Below, in pieces: positions 40,708-51,948 of a DNA stretch of 64,000 bases (position 1 is the first letter of the stretch; each line of letters starts with the position of its first letter). Under the pieces are notes generated by a model, which saw only the letters and a list, made by a program, of their open reading frames with translations, did no database searches and was not told the DNA's origin. The stretch lies in the NCBI GenBank assembly GCA_001936135.1, contig CP012812.1:310001-374000 (forward strand), read 5' to 3'. The translations under genes were made by a program, and so were the position numbers. This DNA is from Saccharomycopsis fibuligera x Saccharomycopsis cf. fibuligera. Its lineage: Eukaryota; Ascomycota; Saccharomycetes; Ascoideales; Saccharomycopsidaceae.

Positions 40708-40765
40708 TTAGTCAATGAGCACAAAGTATCAATATTATCAATTCCGAATTCAACTCATTGACTAA
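40708..40765. promoter_or_regulatory. Inverted repeat with a Yap-type site in each arm
   Basis: The arms ttagtcaatgag (40708-40719) and ctcattgactaa (40754-40765) are perfect reverse complements with a 34-bp spacer. Each arm carries TTAGTCA/TGACTAA, a Yap1/Cap1-like AP-1 site. It lies about 500 bp upstream of the yapsin ATG and 380 bp after PHR1. Confidence 0.55.
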
Positions 40766-41177
40766 CGAAGGTACTTCAGTATCTCACTGCCCGCAGTAGA
40801 TGTGATTGCTGCGTGAAAACGATCCAGTGGGTACCGCATTATGCATCACTCTAATATTTGTTAGCTTTCAAGCACACTATTTCACATACTTTAGCAGTAT
40901 AATTCTCATTACCGCATACAAAGATCTCTATCGAATCGCATTTGGAATCAAACAATTATCTTTTTCTGTATCTTCGGATTCGACACAACACTACGAGGCA
41001 ATAGCGACGCGGTGTGACAAACTTCATTCAAATCTCTTTTTTTTTTCTCTTTTTTTTTGTTTTAGTCTAGCACCACGGCAGTGTTTCAAAAACAGCGCTG
41101 CTGCTTTAGTTTGCATATCCACTATTTTCACTAATATATTTTCTGCCAGCTCTGACTTATTTTATCAAATAATAATT

Positions 41178-41186
41178 TATATATAA
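41178..41186 (+). promoter_or_regulatory. TATA box of the yapsin gene
   Basis: TATATATAA 80 bp before the ATG, in normal position. Confidence 0.5.
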
Positions 41187-41265
41187 TGTCAAAAAGAGAA
41201 AATGTTTAACAGTTACTTTCGTTTTACCACCCATTTCTCGGCTAAGCTCTTTATAAGCCACCGTC

Positions 41266-43329
41266 ATGAAGGCACCACTTGCTGCTTTTCTTCCGCTTTT
41301 GGCTTTCTACGCCAATGCTACTTTCTTGCCTATCAATGGCCATCTCGCTGCTTTAGCTGACATTGACACCCATGTTGCCAAAAGAGAACCAAGAAATGAT
41401 GACGGTTATTTCAAATTGGATTTCGATGTCCATTTGAAGGACCGTACGTCTAATACGCACATTAAACGTTCGGAGTACAACAGCCGGCTTAAACGTCGTG
41501 CACTAGGTGAGGTTGCCAACAGACATGCTAAGCGGGGTGATTCAAACAATCACACTACCACAACCGAAATAGAATTATTCAATAACCTTACCATTTCGTA
41601 TTATGTTGACATCAAGTTGGGGATTCCGGGGCAACAATTGAAGGTCCAATTGGATACCGGCAGTTCTGATCTCTGGGTATTTGCACTTTCCAATCCGTAC
41701 TGCAAAAAAGCTCAACTAGAGACGAACAAAAGAGATAGTATTGATGGTAACGAAGAAGACAAAGATGAGGGAGAAAGTGCTAAAAAAGATGATGAAACTA
41801 CCACGACTAGTTTGGAAGTTCACGATGCAACTACTGATGATGATTATGAGCTAACTTCTGCTTTCAATAGTGACTTTTTTGAAACCGCAACTATATTACC
41901 ATCTTCTTCATCTGCTGATAATAGTGATGAAAATGATAATACTTTTACCTCTTCTTCGTCATATGTTTATGATTCCGGCTCTGCTACTGATACAATTACT
42001 GGCAATGCAAACTCAAAGCATACAGAGTATGCATTTACTCCGGCTACTGTGACTAGTGGCATTAATGCCTCTACTGTTTCCATCAACACCGCTACTGTTT
42101 CACCAACTATTATTTGTGAAGAAGCTGGCCTTTTTGATCCATCAAAGTCCGACAGTTTCAGCACTAATGATACTTCATTTTACACTAATTACGGAGATTT
42201 GACTTTTGCTGAGGGTTCTCTTGTTAGTGACACTATTGAACTCGGACCATACAAGATAGACAACTTCACTTTTGGTCTTGCTAAAGCCGCTAACTCTTCA
42301 GAAATGGTTTTTGGAATTGGATTGCAGCCACTTGAAGCATATGGCGTGTATGATAATTTTCCACTAAAGCTTGTTGAAAACGGATACATTAAACGTACAG
42401 TTTACTCGCTTTACTTAGACAGCATGGATGCAGAATGGGGGTCTATTCTTTTTGGAGCTGTTGATACCTCAAAGTATAAGGGTCCATTGGTGATACTAGA
42501 CTTAGTGAATCCAAATCGCAACAGTATAAGCGCTACTGTTGATAAAAAAGAGCCAATTCTTGGGTTTTATGTCACTGCAGATACCATTCAAATCAGCAAT
42601 AGCACTAGCAATACCACTATTGCTCATACTAAACATCCAATTCTTTTTGATTCGGGGTCCTCTAATCTTATATTGCCACCAGCTTTATTTGATAGTTTGG
42701 CTGCTTCTATCCCTGGTCTTTCAATATCTCTTGAACTTGAAGCAATAGTGGCCAAATGCGTCTTACTAGAAAACTACACTTTCAATATCGCCTTTTCTGG
42801 TCACAAGTTTACAGTGCCATTGCGAGGCATGGCATCTGACTTTACTTCTTCCGCTGATGATGGGATTTTGGATCTTGATAAAAGTGGCATTGAAGAAAAA
42901 TACAACAGTTTTCAAAACTGCTATTTGAAAATTGATCGTGGTGCTGAGAACGATAACTCAATTCTCGCTGGAGATGCACTCTTACGTTATTTCTATGTTG
43001 TCTATGACTTGGATAATTTGCAACTTGCGGTAGCAAAAGCTAAGTTTGACGATGATTATGATGACAGTTCCAACATTAAAGTGGTTAGTGAATCAACCAT
43101 TCCAGGGGCTACAACCGCGACAAGTTATTCAAATACATATGCTGGAGTAATGACAGGCGGAGCTAGTTCTGATGGCATTGAGCCGGAATTTACTGGTTCT
43201 TACGCAACTGGGTTAGGTGTTCTTAACGCTGCCAACGGAAAACTCGTTGGCGACGGATTGCATGGTTGGCCATTTCAGGTTTTGGCTTTTGGTATGGTTT
43301 TCATTTATGGTTTGGCAGTGGTGTTTTAA
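41266..43329 (+). CDS. Yapsin-type GPI-anchored aspartyl protease (Sap9/Yps1-like)
   Basis: A 687-residue protein, ATG at 41266. It has a signal peptide at 1-18 (A-A-F-L-P-L-L-A-F-Y-A-N-A) and a propeptide with dibasic Kex2 sites at K-R 39-40, 67-68, 76-77 and 89-90. The pepsin-fold active sites are D-T-G-S-S near Asp130 and D-S-G-S-S near Asp462. The C-terminus is hydrophobic after a small-residue stretch, fitting GPI addition. Yapsins cleave after basic residues at the cell surface and shape the wall. A loop of about 140 acidic, Ser/Thr-rich residues (about 145-285) follows the first active site, as in yapsins, where this loop is cut during maturation. It is longer than Candida Sap9 (about 544). 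The basic-residue specificity is inferred from family. Confidence 0.9.
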   Translation: MKAPLAAFLPLLAFYANATFLPINGHLAALADIDTHVAKREPRNDDGYFKLDFDVHLKDRTSNTHIKRSEYNSRLKRRALGEVANRHAKRGDSNNHTTTTEIELFNNLTISYYVDIKLGIPGQQLKVQLDTGSSDLWVFALSNPYCKKAQLETNKRDSIDGNEEDKDEGESAKKDDETTTTSLEVHDATTDDDYELTSAFNSDFFETATILPSSSSADNSDENDNTFTSSSSYVYDSGSATDTITGNANSKHTEYAFTPATVTSGINASTVSINTATVSPTIICEEAGLFDPSKSDSFSTNDTSFYTNYGDLTFAEGSLVSDTIELGPYKIDNFTFGLAKAANSSEMVFGIGLQPLEAYGVYDNFPLKLVENGYIKRTVYSLYLDSMDAEWGSILFGAVDTSKYKGPLVILDLVNPNRNSISATVDKKEPILGFYVTADTIQISNSTSNTTIAHTKHPILFDSGSSNLILPPALFDSLAASIPGLSISLELEAIVAKCVLLENYTFNIAFSGHKFTVPLRGMASDFTSSADDGILDLDKSGIEEKYNSFQNCYLKIDRGAENDNSILAGDALLRYFYVVYDLDNLQLAVAKAKFDDDYDDSSNIKVVSESTIPGATTATSYSNTYAGVMTGGASSDGIEPEFTGSYATGLGVLNAANGKLVGDGLHGWPFQVLAFGMVFIYGLAVVF

Positions 43330-44884
43330 GGTATACTGAAATTAAAATTAATATGGATTGGTGGCATTTTGCTACTATGTGGGATCATCTCAACTATACT
43401 ATGATCTCTCAAAATTCATAGTTCCAAGTGCACTGTTACACGCTATTGAATGCTAGGAATTTAACAACTTACACATGCACTTTATTATTTTGCTTTTGCT
43501 GTTCTCTTATTAGAAACTTATAGCTCCATAAATACTTCTTTCCCCTTTCAGCTCCTTGCTTCTTGCTCTTTTGAATTTTTTTTTTTTTTTTTTTCATATT
43601 CCCGTTTCAGATGTCGCGTGTAGAATTATCAAAGATCTAATGTTGATAGTATTTTTCTTCTATTGCTGCTAATGAATCCTAAGCCAAAAAATCCTTTTCT
43701 CTCCCTTCTCTCTCCTTTGTGGATTCTACAAATTTTGATAGATTTTTTCCACTTTCTTTTTGCTTTCTTAACAGTATACTCACATATAATTATTTGGTAA
43801 ATTCCCGCATCTGGATTTTTTCTCTAGCCATAAATATACATATTTGATTTTTTAGAAGCGGTATGGTATATTTATATTAATACCACAAATTGTAAGCGAT
43901 CCAGTGGTTACTTGATTAAGTTTAGCCATAAATTCACACCACAGTTTTGCATGTTTCAATTCTTTTCTCAGAAAAGTAGTAGCAGTGCTATGAATGCAGT
44001 TAAATTATAAGTTACAAAGTAGATACAACCTGTCACTTTTCTTTTTCTCGGTCAATATATTGTCACAGATTGCTATACACTTTTCTTTTAGTATTCCTAC
44101 TAGTTATTTTCAATTTTTTTTTTCTTTTGGTTTAAGTCATCTACGAAATGATGCTACAACACAAATCATTTTTATTTTGTGATTCCTATAGCCTTATCTA
44201 TTCCTCAGCATATCCCGGCTCAACTATGTGCTATCTACTGGCATATCAAATTATCTGATCGTCGTACGGTAATTAGAGTTGCTACTCAAACTGTTTCAAA
44301 GGACTTAATTCAGACAGATTTATCTCAAAACTTATACCACTTTTGTAGAGCCATCATAGACTAATCGAGGCATCACCCGTATACATGTTCGCGGTCGACC
44401 CCTGTACATTAATCACTGCTGTTGTCTCCTTATCACTACTAAGCAGCCAGCGGTATTGACACTTTCCAGATCAAAAAACTAGGCACGTGGCAACTGCAGC
44501 AAAAGACATCAAGATGCACCGGAGACGTTATTCTTTATCCTTCTAATTTCGGCCAAAAAACTGGGATACCCGCCCACGATGCCTCACAAAGTAGCCAATC
44601 ACAGCGCACTATTACATAGAAAAACGATAAAACTTTTCACTGTTAGTGCTCCAGACAGCGCATTACCACCGGGTAAACAGTGAAAAAAAAATTTTTTTTC
44701 ATTTCTTTTTTTTTTTTTTTTTCTTTTTCCTCTGGCTACTGGCTGACGGCGATAGTTTTTTCTTTTTTTTTTCTGTAGTGGTTTTTTGTATAAAAAAATT
44801 TTTATTTCCTCCTTTTTTTTTATTTTTTTTCTTGCTTGTTTCTTACTTTAAGTCAAGGAATAGCATAGCAAAACCACATCCAAA
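43330..44884. other. 1.55-kb spacer upstream of the elongation factor 3 gene
   Basis: A long upstream region, as expected for a very highly expressed gene. It holds CACGTG at 44484-44489, a CCAAT box near 44592-44596, a TATA-like element at 44789-44795 and a pyrimidine-rich leader from about 44690. T runs near 43578-43593 and 44708-44721. No other gene supported. Confidence 0.55.
44484..44489. promoter_or_regulatory. CACGTG upstream of elongation factor 3
   Basis: In ggcacgtggc, 400 bp before the ATG. In Candida albicans Cbf1 acts with Tbf1 at translation-related promoters. A role here is inferred. Confidence 0.4.
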
Positions 44885-47800
44885 ATGGCTGCTGCTGAAT
44901 CTCAACAATCTGAAAAAGTTCTTACTGAATTGTTCAGTAAGCTCACTGTTGCCTCTGCTGAGGAAAGAGACGCTGCTGCCGCTAATGTCTCTTCTTTCTT
45001 GAATGGTTCTATCATTGAACATGATATTCCATTGGAATTCTTTCAGCAATTGAAGAAAACCATTGCTAACAAGAAGGACGTTAACGGTGCCCTTAACGCT
45101 TTGGAAGCTGTTAACCACATTGCCACTCCAGGTTTGTCTCCATCTGTTGAACCATACTTGGTTGAATTGGTTGAAGATGTTTCCGTCAAGGCTGGTGAAA
45201 AGAACGCTGACCTTCAAAAGGTTGCTTCTGCTGCTTTGTTGGCCATTGCTAAAAACATTACCCCAACTTCTGTCAAGATTATCTTGCCAAAATTGACTGG
45301 CAGATTGGAACAAACCAGTAAATGGACTGAAAAAGTTGCCATTTTGTCTGCCATTACCGCTTTGGTTGATGTTGCTAAGGACCAAATCGCTTTGAGAATG
45401 ACTGAATTGGTTCCATCTTTGTCCGAAGCTATGTGGGATACCAAGAACGAAGTCAAGAAGGCTGCTAACGCTACCATCACCAAGGCTACTGAAACTGTTG
45501 ACAACAAGGATATCGAAAAGTTTATTCCAAAGTTGATCGAATGTATTGCTAAGCCAACTGAAGTTCCAGAAACCGTCCACTTGTTGGGTGCTACCACCTT
45601 CGTTTCTGAAGTTACCAGAGCTACCTTGTCCATCATGGTTCCATTGTTGTCCAGAGGTTTGGCTGAAAGAGAAACTGCTATTAAGAGAAAGTCTGCCGTT
45701 ATCGTTGACAACATGTGTAAATTGGTCGATGACCCACAAATTGTTGCTCCATTTATTCCAAAATTGTTGCCAGCTTTGAAAACCAACTTCTCCGTTATTG
45801 CTGACCCAGAAGCCAGAGAAGTTACTCTTAGAGGTTTGAACACTTTGAGAAGAGTTGGTGCTATTGGTGAAAATGACAAGATTCCAGAAGTTTCTACCGC
45901 TGGTGACATTGAAGTTACTAAGAAGGAATTGAACAAATTGATTGGTAGTAAGAAAATCTCTCCAAGATTTGACACTGCTATCAACTACGCTTCCGCTATT
46001 GCTGGTGACTTGATTGACGAAAGAGATATTCAACCTGAATCTTGGTTGTCTAACTTGTTGCCATTCTTGACCATTTTCTTGCACGAAGCTGAAGCTAAGG
46101 ACATCATTGAAGAATGGAGAAAGCTTGCTATTGACAACATCCCAGAACCACCAAAATTTGACGATGAAGAAGATGAAGGTGAAGATTTGTGTAACTGTGA
46201 GTTCTCTTTGGCTTACGGTGCTAAAATCTTGTTGAACAGAACTCAATTGAGATTGAAGAGAGGTAGAAGATACGGTTTGTGTGGTCCTAACGGTGCTGGT
46301 AAATCTACCTTGATGAGAGCTATTGCTAACGGTCAAGTTGAAGGTTTCCCATCCCAAGATGAATTGAAGACCGTCTACGTTGAACACGACATTGATGGTT
46401 CTGAAGATGACACCTCCATTGTTGACTTCGTTCACGGTACTGGTGAAGTTGGTACCAAAGAACACGTCGCCGCTAAGTTGAAGGAATTCGGTTTCTCCGA
46501 TGAACATATTAAAATGTCTATTCACTCCTTGTCTGGTGGTTGGAAGATGAAGTTGGCTTTGGCTAGAGCTGTCTTGAGAAATGCCGACATTTTGTTGTTG
46601 GATGAACCAACTAACCATTTGGATACCGTTAACGTTGCTTGGTTGGTCAACTACTTGGAAACTTGTGGTATTACCTCTATTATTGTTTCCCACGATTCCG
46701 GTTTCTTGGATAAGGTTTGTCAATACATTATCCATTACGAAGGTTACAAATTGAGAAAGTACAAGGGTAACTTGTCCGAATTCGTCAAGAGAGTTCCATC
46801 TGCTCAATCTTACTACGAATTGGGTGCTTCCGACATTGAATTCAAATTCCCAGAACCAGGTTACTTAGAAGGTGTTAAGACCAAACAAAAGGCTATCGTC
46901 AAGGTCTCTAACATGACTTTCCAATACCCAGGTACCACCAAACCTCAATTGATCGACATTAACTTCCAAGTTTCTTTGTCTTCAAGAATTGCTGTTATTG
47001 GTCCAAACGGTGCTGGTAAATCTACCTTGGTTAATGTTTTGACCGGTGAATTGTTGCCAACTGAAGGTGAAGTTTACGTCCACGAAAACTGTCGTATCGC
47101 TTACATTAAACAACACGCTTTTGCTCATATTGATTCTCACTTGGACAAGACTCCATCTGAATATATCCAATGGAGATTCCAAACTGGTGAAGATAGAGAA
47201 ACCATGGACAGAGCTTCTAGACAAATCAATGAAAGTGATGAAGAAGGTATGAAGAAACTTTTCAAGGTTGAAGGTACCGCTAGAAGAATTAAGGAAATCT
47301 TGGCTAGAAGAAAGTTCAAGAACTCTTACGAATATGAAATCAGTTGGTACTTGGTTGACAACCCAGGTATGAAGAACGAAAGACAAGTTCCAATGATGTC
47401 CGTCGACAACACCTGGTTACCAAGAGGTGAATTGGTTGAAACTCACTCCAAGATGGTTGCTGAAGTTGATATGAAGGAAGCTTTGGCTTCTGGTCAATTC
47501 AGACCATTGACCAGAAAAGAAATCGAAGATCATTGTGCTATGTTGGGTCTTGATGCTGAATTGGTTTCCCACTCCAGAATCAGAGGTTTGTCTGGTGGTC
47601 AAAAGGTTAAGTTGGTTCTTGCTGCTTGTACTTGGCAAAGACCTCACATCATTGTTTTGGATGAACCTACTAACTATTTGGACAGAGACTCTTTGGGTGC
47701 TTTGTCTAAGGCTATTAAGGCATTCGACGGTGGTGTGGTTATCATTACTCACTCTGCTGAATTCACCAAGAACTTGACTGAAGAAGTCTGGGCTGTTATG

Positions 47801-48034
47801 AACGGTACTATGACTCCATCTGGTCACAACTGGGTTCAAGGTCAAGGTTCCGGTCCAAGATTGGAAAAGAAGGACGATGAAGAAGATAAATTCGATGCTA
47901 TGGGTAACAAGATTGCTGCTGCTAAGAAGAAGAAGAAGTTGTCTTCTGCGGAAATGAGAAAGAAGAAGAAGGAAAGAATGAAGAAGAAGAAGGAACTTGG
48001 TGATGCTTACGTTTCATCTGATGATGAATTCTAA
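44885..48034 (+). CDS. TEF3: Translation elongation factor 3 (eEF3)
   Basis: A 1049-residue protein, ATG at 44885; S. cerevisiae Yef3 has 1044. This fungal ABC ATPase binds the ribosome and drives E-site tRNA release and tRNA-mRNA translocation in each elongation cycle. Domains: HEAT repeats 1-320, a helical bundle, ABC1 with Walker [10 protein letters not shown] at 467-475, signature L-S-G-G-W and [13 protein letters not shown]2 has Walker A at 706-714, L-S-G-G-Q and [10 protein letters not shown], with the chromodomain-like insert ([17 protein letters not shown]) between its halves. A Lys-rich tail ends S-S-D-D-E-F. Codon bias is extreme (TTG, GGT, AGA, GCT), with no in-frame CTG seen. That bias creates a long antisense open frame. 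Confidence 0.98.
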   Translation: MAAAESQQSEKVLTELFSKLTVASAEERDAAAANVSSFLNGSIIEHDIPLEFFQQLKKTIANKKDVNGALNALEAVNHIATPGLSPSVEPYLVELVEDVSVKAGEKNADLQKVASAALLAIAKNITPTSVKIILPKLTGRLEQTSKWTEKVAILSAITALVDVAKDQIALRMTELVPSLSEAMWDTKNEVKKAANATITKATETVDNKDIEKFIPKLIECIAKPTEVPETVHLLGATTFVSEVTRATLSIMVPLLSRGLAERETAIKRKSAVIVDNMCKLVDDPQIVAPFIPKLLPALKTNFSVIADPEAREVTLRGLNTLRRVGAIGENDKIPEVSTAGDIEVTKKELNKLIGSKKISPRFDTAINYASAIAGDLIDERDIQPESWLSNLLPFLTIFLHEAEAKDIIEEWRKLAIDNIPEPPKFDDEEDEGEDLCNCEFSLAYGAKILLNRTQLRLKRGRRYGLCGPNGAGKSTLMRAIANGQVEGFPSQDELKTVYVEHDIDGSEDDTSIVDFVHGTGEVGTKEHVAAKLKEFGFSDEHIKMSIHSLSGGWKMKLALARAVLRNADILLLDEPTNHLDTVNVAWLVNYLETCGITSIIVSHDSGFLDKVCQYIIHYEGYKLRKYKGNLSEFVKRVPSAQSYYELGASDIEFKFPEPGYLEGVKTKQKAIVKVSNMTFQYPGTTKPQLIDINFQVSLSSRIAVIGPNGAGKSTLVNVLTGELLPTEGEVYVHENCRIAYIKQHAFAHIDSHLDKTPSEYIQWRFQTGEDRETMDRASRQINESDEEGMKKLFKVEGTARRIKEILARRKFKNSYEYEISWYLVDNPGMKNERQVPMMSVDNTWLPRGELVETHSKMVAEVDMKEALASGQFRPLTRKEIEDHCAMLGLDAELVSHSRIRGLSGGQKVKLVLAACTWQRPHIIVLDEPTNYLDRDSLGALSKAIKAFDGGVVIITHSAEFTKNLTEEVWAVMNGTMTPSGHNWVQGQGSGPRLEKKDDEEDKFDAMGNKIAAAKKKKKLSSAEMRKKKKERMKKKKELGDAYVSSDDEF

Positions 48035-49192
48035 GCTAATTTAGGCAATGAAGGTTTGATGAAGTGATATTTTCAAACTCATTTCTTTTTTGATCTAAAT
48101 TAACTCCTCATTTACTCTATTTTTCTCTTACATTACTTTTTTTCCCAACTCCTCCACTATTTTGCTCTTTTTGTCTTAATATAATTTTCTGAACTTTGAG
48201 TAATCTTAGTTCAGCTAGTCATTTTTTATAATGTTAGTGTTATATATATAGATAACATACGTGTTTCTTATTTATAATTTGTTATAACCGTAGAGAATTT
48301 GTTTTTAGGTAATTGCTTCTCAGTCTTGGAAATATGTAAGCTAAACTATTACCTTTTACCTGTATGTTGACAATCTTGCACTTGTGCTAATTTCAACTAT
48401 AATCTATTGTAATCCAACGCGTAGATATTATGGAAGTACTTGATTATTTGTCATTTTTAAAAGCTCAAGCACCCAGTCAAAATTATAATTCGAACCTCAG
48501 GTCTTATCAAGTTGAAATTTAAACAGCCTTTTTATTTAAAAACTACTGTCGTTAAATGTCCTTCTGGGTACACGAAAGGAATGAGATGGAAAGCATCGAT
48601 TGCTAACACCCATACACCCACCCATACACCACGTATATATCTCACTTCGGTGAAGAAGCAGAAAAAAAAAACAATATTAAAAGTGAGAAAAAAAATATCA
48701 CTAATGTAAACAGAGGAAAACAGGAAGGTTCCTATTTTTATAATCTTTTCAACAAACAATTAATTTTTTGACACGTTTATCTCTATTATTTTTGTACTAT
48801 ATTTTCTTTATTTGGCGCTTTCTGCCGTGAAAATACATTCATTGAAAATCGGCACTTAGCGAACAAACGAAATTATTAGGACAGGAACATCTGTTTAGCG
48901 CTTGGGGTTTCCACATTTTTTTTTTTTTTTGGGCTAACTAGGAAAGACAAGCTTTATCTCACTAGATCAGAAATTTTTTTTGGACTGACAGATTTCGATT
49001 TAAAAAGGATTTCAAACCATTGTACATGCAATCAAACTTCTGTATTGAGACAAGTTATAATTGATCATTAATCTCTGATTCTCTGCATTTTGATCGAATC
49101 ATAACTGCCGGAAATTGTGAACTTAAACACAATTTACAAGTAAATTGCTCAAAATCTATTAAAAAAAACAAATAAAGCTAATAATACAAACT
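48035..49192. other. 1.16-kb spacer between eEF3 and NUP159
   Basis: It carries the eEF3 3' end and the NUP159 promoter. T runs near 48919-48930, and an imperfect stem tgttat/ataaca around 48237-48256. No gene supported. Confidence 0.45.
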
Positions 49193-51913
49193 ATGGCATC
49201 ATTACAAACAGAAAACTCGCCATACATCGGCTTCAAATCACATCATTACGTCAAGCTTAATTTCCCAGAATCTGAGTCTGCTACTGCTGAAGATGCAGTG
49301 CTCGACTTATTCGATATTAACAATGTCAATGGCAAATTTGTTGCTGCTGAAGGCACTCACATAATTGTTGATGACATCAAAAACCTCCATTTGACAATAA
49401 ACAATAGTGATCGTGATGATGACGAGGAAATCATAAACTTCAAATCACTGAAAGTGTTTAACGTTGGCCGAGAAATTGAGTTTGTAAAATTACTCAATAA
49501 CAAGTTGGTTCTTGGGACATCTGGCGCAGTGGTAGTGGTTGTAAAAGATTTGAGCACTTTGAGTGAGGATTCATTCAAGAAGCTGCTTATTAAAGTTGGT
49601 GCTTCACAAATATTTGATATGGATGTGCAGAAATGCACAGAAATCCTTGCCGTGCTAACTGTGGACAACAGTTTAAAGTGGATTGATTTGAATGCTAGTG
49701 CATATTTACCAGAAGAGGTGCAAAGTGATGTGAGTGCATTTGAATGGTCAAGTTTTTCCCCATATGAGTTGTACTTTGCATCAAAAAGCAATAAACAGTC
49801 ACAGGTCGTCAAATACAATGTTAACTTAAAGAAACAAAGCATAGCCCCAGTTGCTCACCCGTCCATAGTAAATGAAGCACTATACCCTATTTCTTTGAAA
49901 GAAGTTGATGATAAGCATTTGACTGTGGTGTATGACGTTAGTGGCCGTTACGAAGATAATGAAAAGTATGAAAATCTTGAGACTGAATGTCCAAGATATT
50001 CATCTTATTTGCTTAATGTCAACACTAAAACCATTGAATTAATAGACGAAGAATTTTGCTCCAATGCAGACTACATTGAAAGAGATTTCAAAAGCTATGC
50101 TCTACGTCTCAAAAATTGGGGATTTGAGAATAACACAAAACATGATGACCTCATTATTATGAGCACTACTGTCGGTACTTTTGTCTCAGTATTGACGTCT
50201 GACAAACATATTCTTCCTTTAGAAGACGACAGAAGAGCACCAATGCCAATGGATCCCCAAACTTTCGACGATGTGCAAGTTTGTGGTACTGGTATTGACT
50301 TTCATAACAATGAACAGAAAGTTGAGGTGCCAGGGTTGGAAGATCCAGTTTCTGGCTTGCCTTCGATCTGGCTTTATACTACAATGGGTACTCTTGTCAG
50401 TTTTGAGTTCTTTGATATTGAAGCGCTTCGTAATAACTATGAATATGTTAAGAACGATTACCAGGTCAATGAATTGAAACAACAAGAAACCCTCACTGCC
50501 TCGAATTCAAACTCAACTTCAAATACAGGTGCTGGCTCAACAAACGGTTCCATAAACGGATTGGGCAACTTATCCTTAGGCCCAAAAAATGGTTCTTCAC
50601 AACAACAAAGTAGTCCTGTCTCATCTGCTCCATCTAGTGGCCTATTTGGAGCAGGATCAGCATCTACCACAGAAAATCCATTCAGTAGTAACAGCAACAG
50701 CAGTAACAAGACTATGAGCCCATTTGGCAGAAGCAATGAAAAAGTGGATAACCCGTTTAGCAGCGGCTCATCAGGCAAAGGTACATCCATTTTTGGCCTT
50801 GGTAATCAATTAACGTCAAATGGTAAACCAGTTTCAGGTGCAGATTTCAGCAAAAGCAACGCCATTAATGGAGGATCTTTCGGTCAATCAGGCTTCGCTA
50901 ATGCTCCAAAGGACTCAAAACCATTATTTGGAAATCTCAGCCTTAACAGCAGTACCACCAGCAACAGTAATGGTTCAGGTTTTGGCTCTTCAGGCTTTGG
51001 CTCTTCAGGCTTTGGCTCTTCAGGTTTTGGTAGCGCTAGTTTTGGATCAGCAGGTTCGAACAATTCTGGTAATGCATTTGGAAATACTGGATTTGGTGGA
51101 GCTAGTTTGGGAAATAGCTTCGTGAACAATCAACAAACCAATAATACTGGGCCAGGCTTTGGACAGGCTGCTTTCGGAAAATCTGGTTTCGGTCAGCCAA
51201 GTTTTGGCCAGGCAGCAGCGGGTGCAAAGTCGGGGCCAGGGCTAACAGGCATGCCAGTCACTGGTTCAAGCACTAATATGAGCGGTGGGGGATTTGCTGC
51301 ATTTGCATCAAAGCCAGCAGTGCTTGGAGGAGCCAAATTGGGAGCCGTAAATGAGCAGCAAGATGCTAGTAAAGATAAAGACACTATACAGAAATCACAG
51401 GGATTGTTTGGCGGTTATTCTGAAAATGAACTGCTTTTTACTAACGGTAATGGGCTAGCTGCTAACACTTCTACGACCACTGCAAAGGGAAGCCTTGGAG
51501 AATCTCCATTTGCTAGTTTAGGTTCTAAGAAAGAAGAGCTGCCATTTGCTAACCTTGGAAAGAAGAAAGAAGAGCTGCCATTTGCCAATTTAGGTTCTAA
51601 GAAAGAAGAGCTGCCGTTTGCCAATTTAGGTTCTAAGAAAGAAGAGCTGCCATTTGCCAATTTAGGTTCTAAGAAAGAAGAGCTGCCATTTGCCAATTTA
51701 GGTTCTAAGAAAGAAGAGCTGCCGTTCGCAAATCAGGCTGGTCAGAGAGCAGACCTTACATTTGGTAACACTAAGAATTCATTGTTTGGAGGTGCTGATA
51801 AAAGGCCTAATGTTTCTGATGCTGCTAATGCTAGCGAAAGCGAAAGCGAGCAGGATAGTAGTGGAGATGAAGATGGTGCTTTGGAAGGAGAGGAAGAAGA
51901 AGAGGAACAACAA

Positions 51914-51948
<35 letters not shown>

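Larger units (their letters stand above)
40332..41265. other. 934-bp spacer upstream of the yapsin gene
   Basis: It holds the PHR1 3' end and the protease promoter. It contains a 12-bp inverted repeat (40708-40765) and a TATA box (41178-41186). A 126-codon open frame at 40806-41186 has no ATG start and is not called. Confidence 0.5.

Noticed and set aside
40806-41186. 126-codon open frame upstream of the yapsin
   Set aside because: It starts at TTG without an ATG, is rich in Phe and Ser from T-rich DNA, and overlaps the TATA box of the yapsin.
44843-46807. 654-codon open frame on the minus strand inside eEF3
   Set aside because: It begins at a TTG, has a composition dictated by the complement of eEF3's biased codons, and shows no domain. 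It is a shadow of TEF3.
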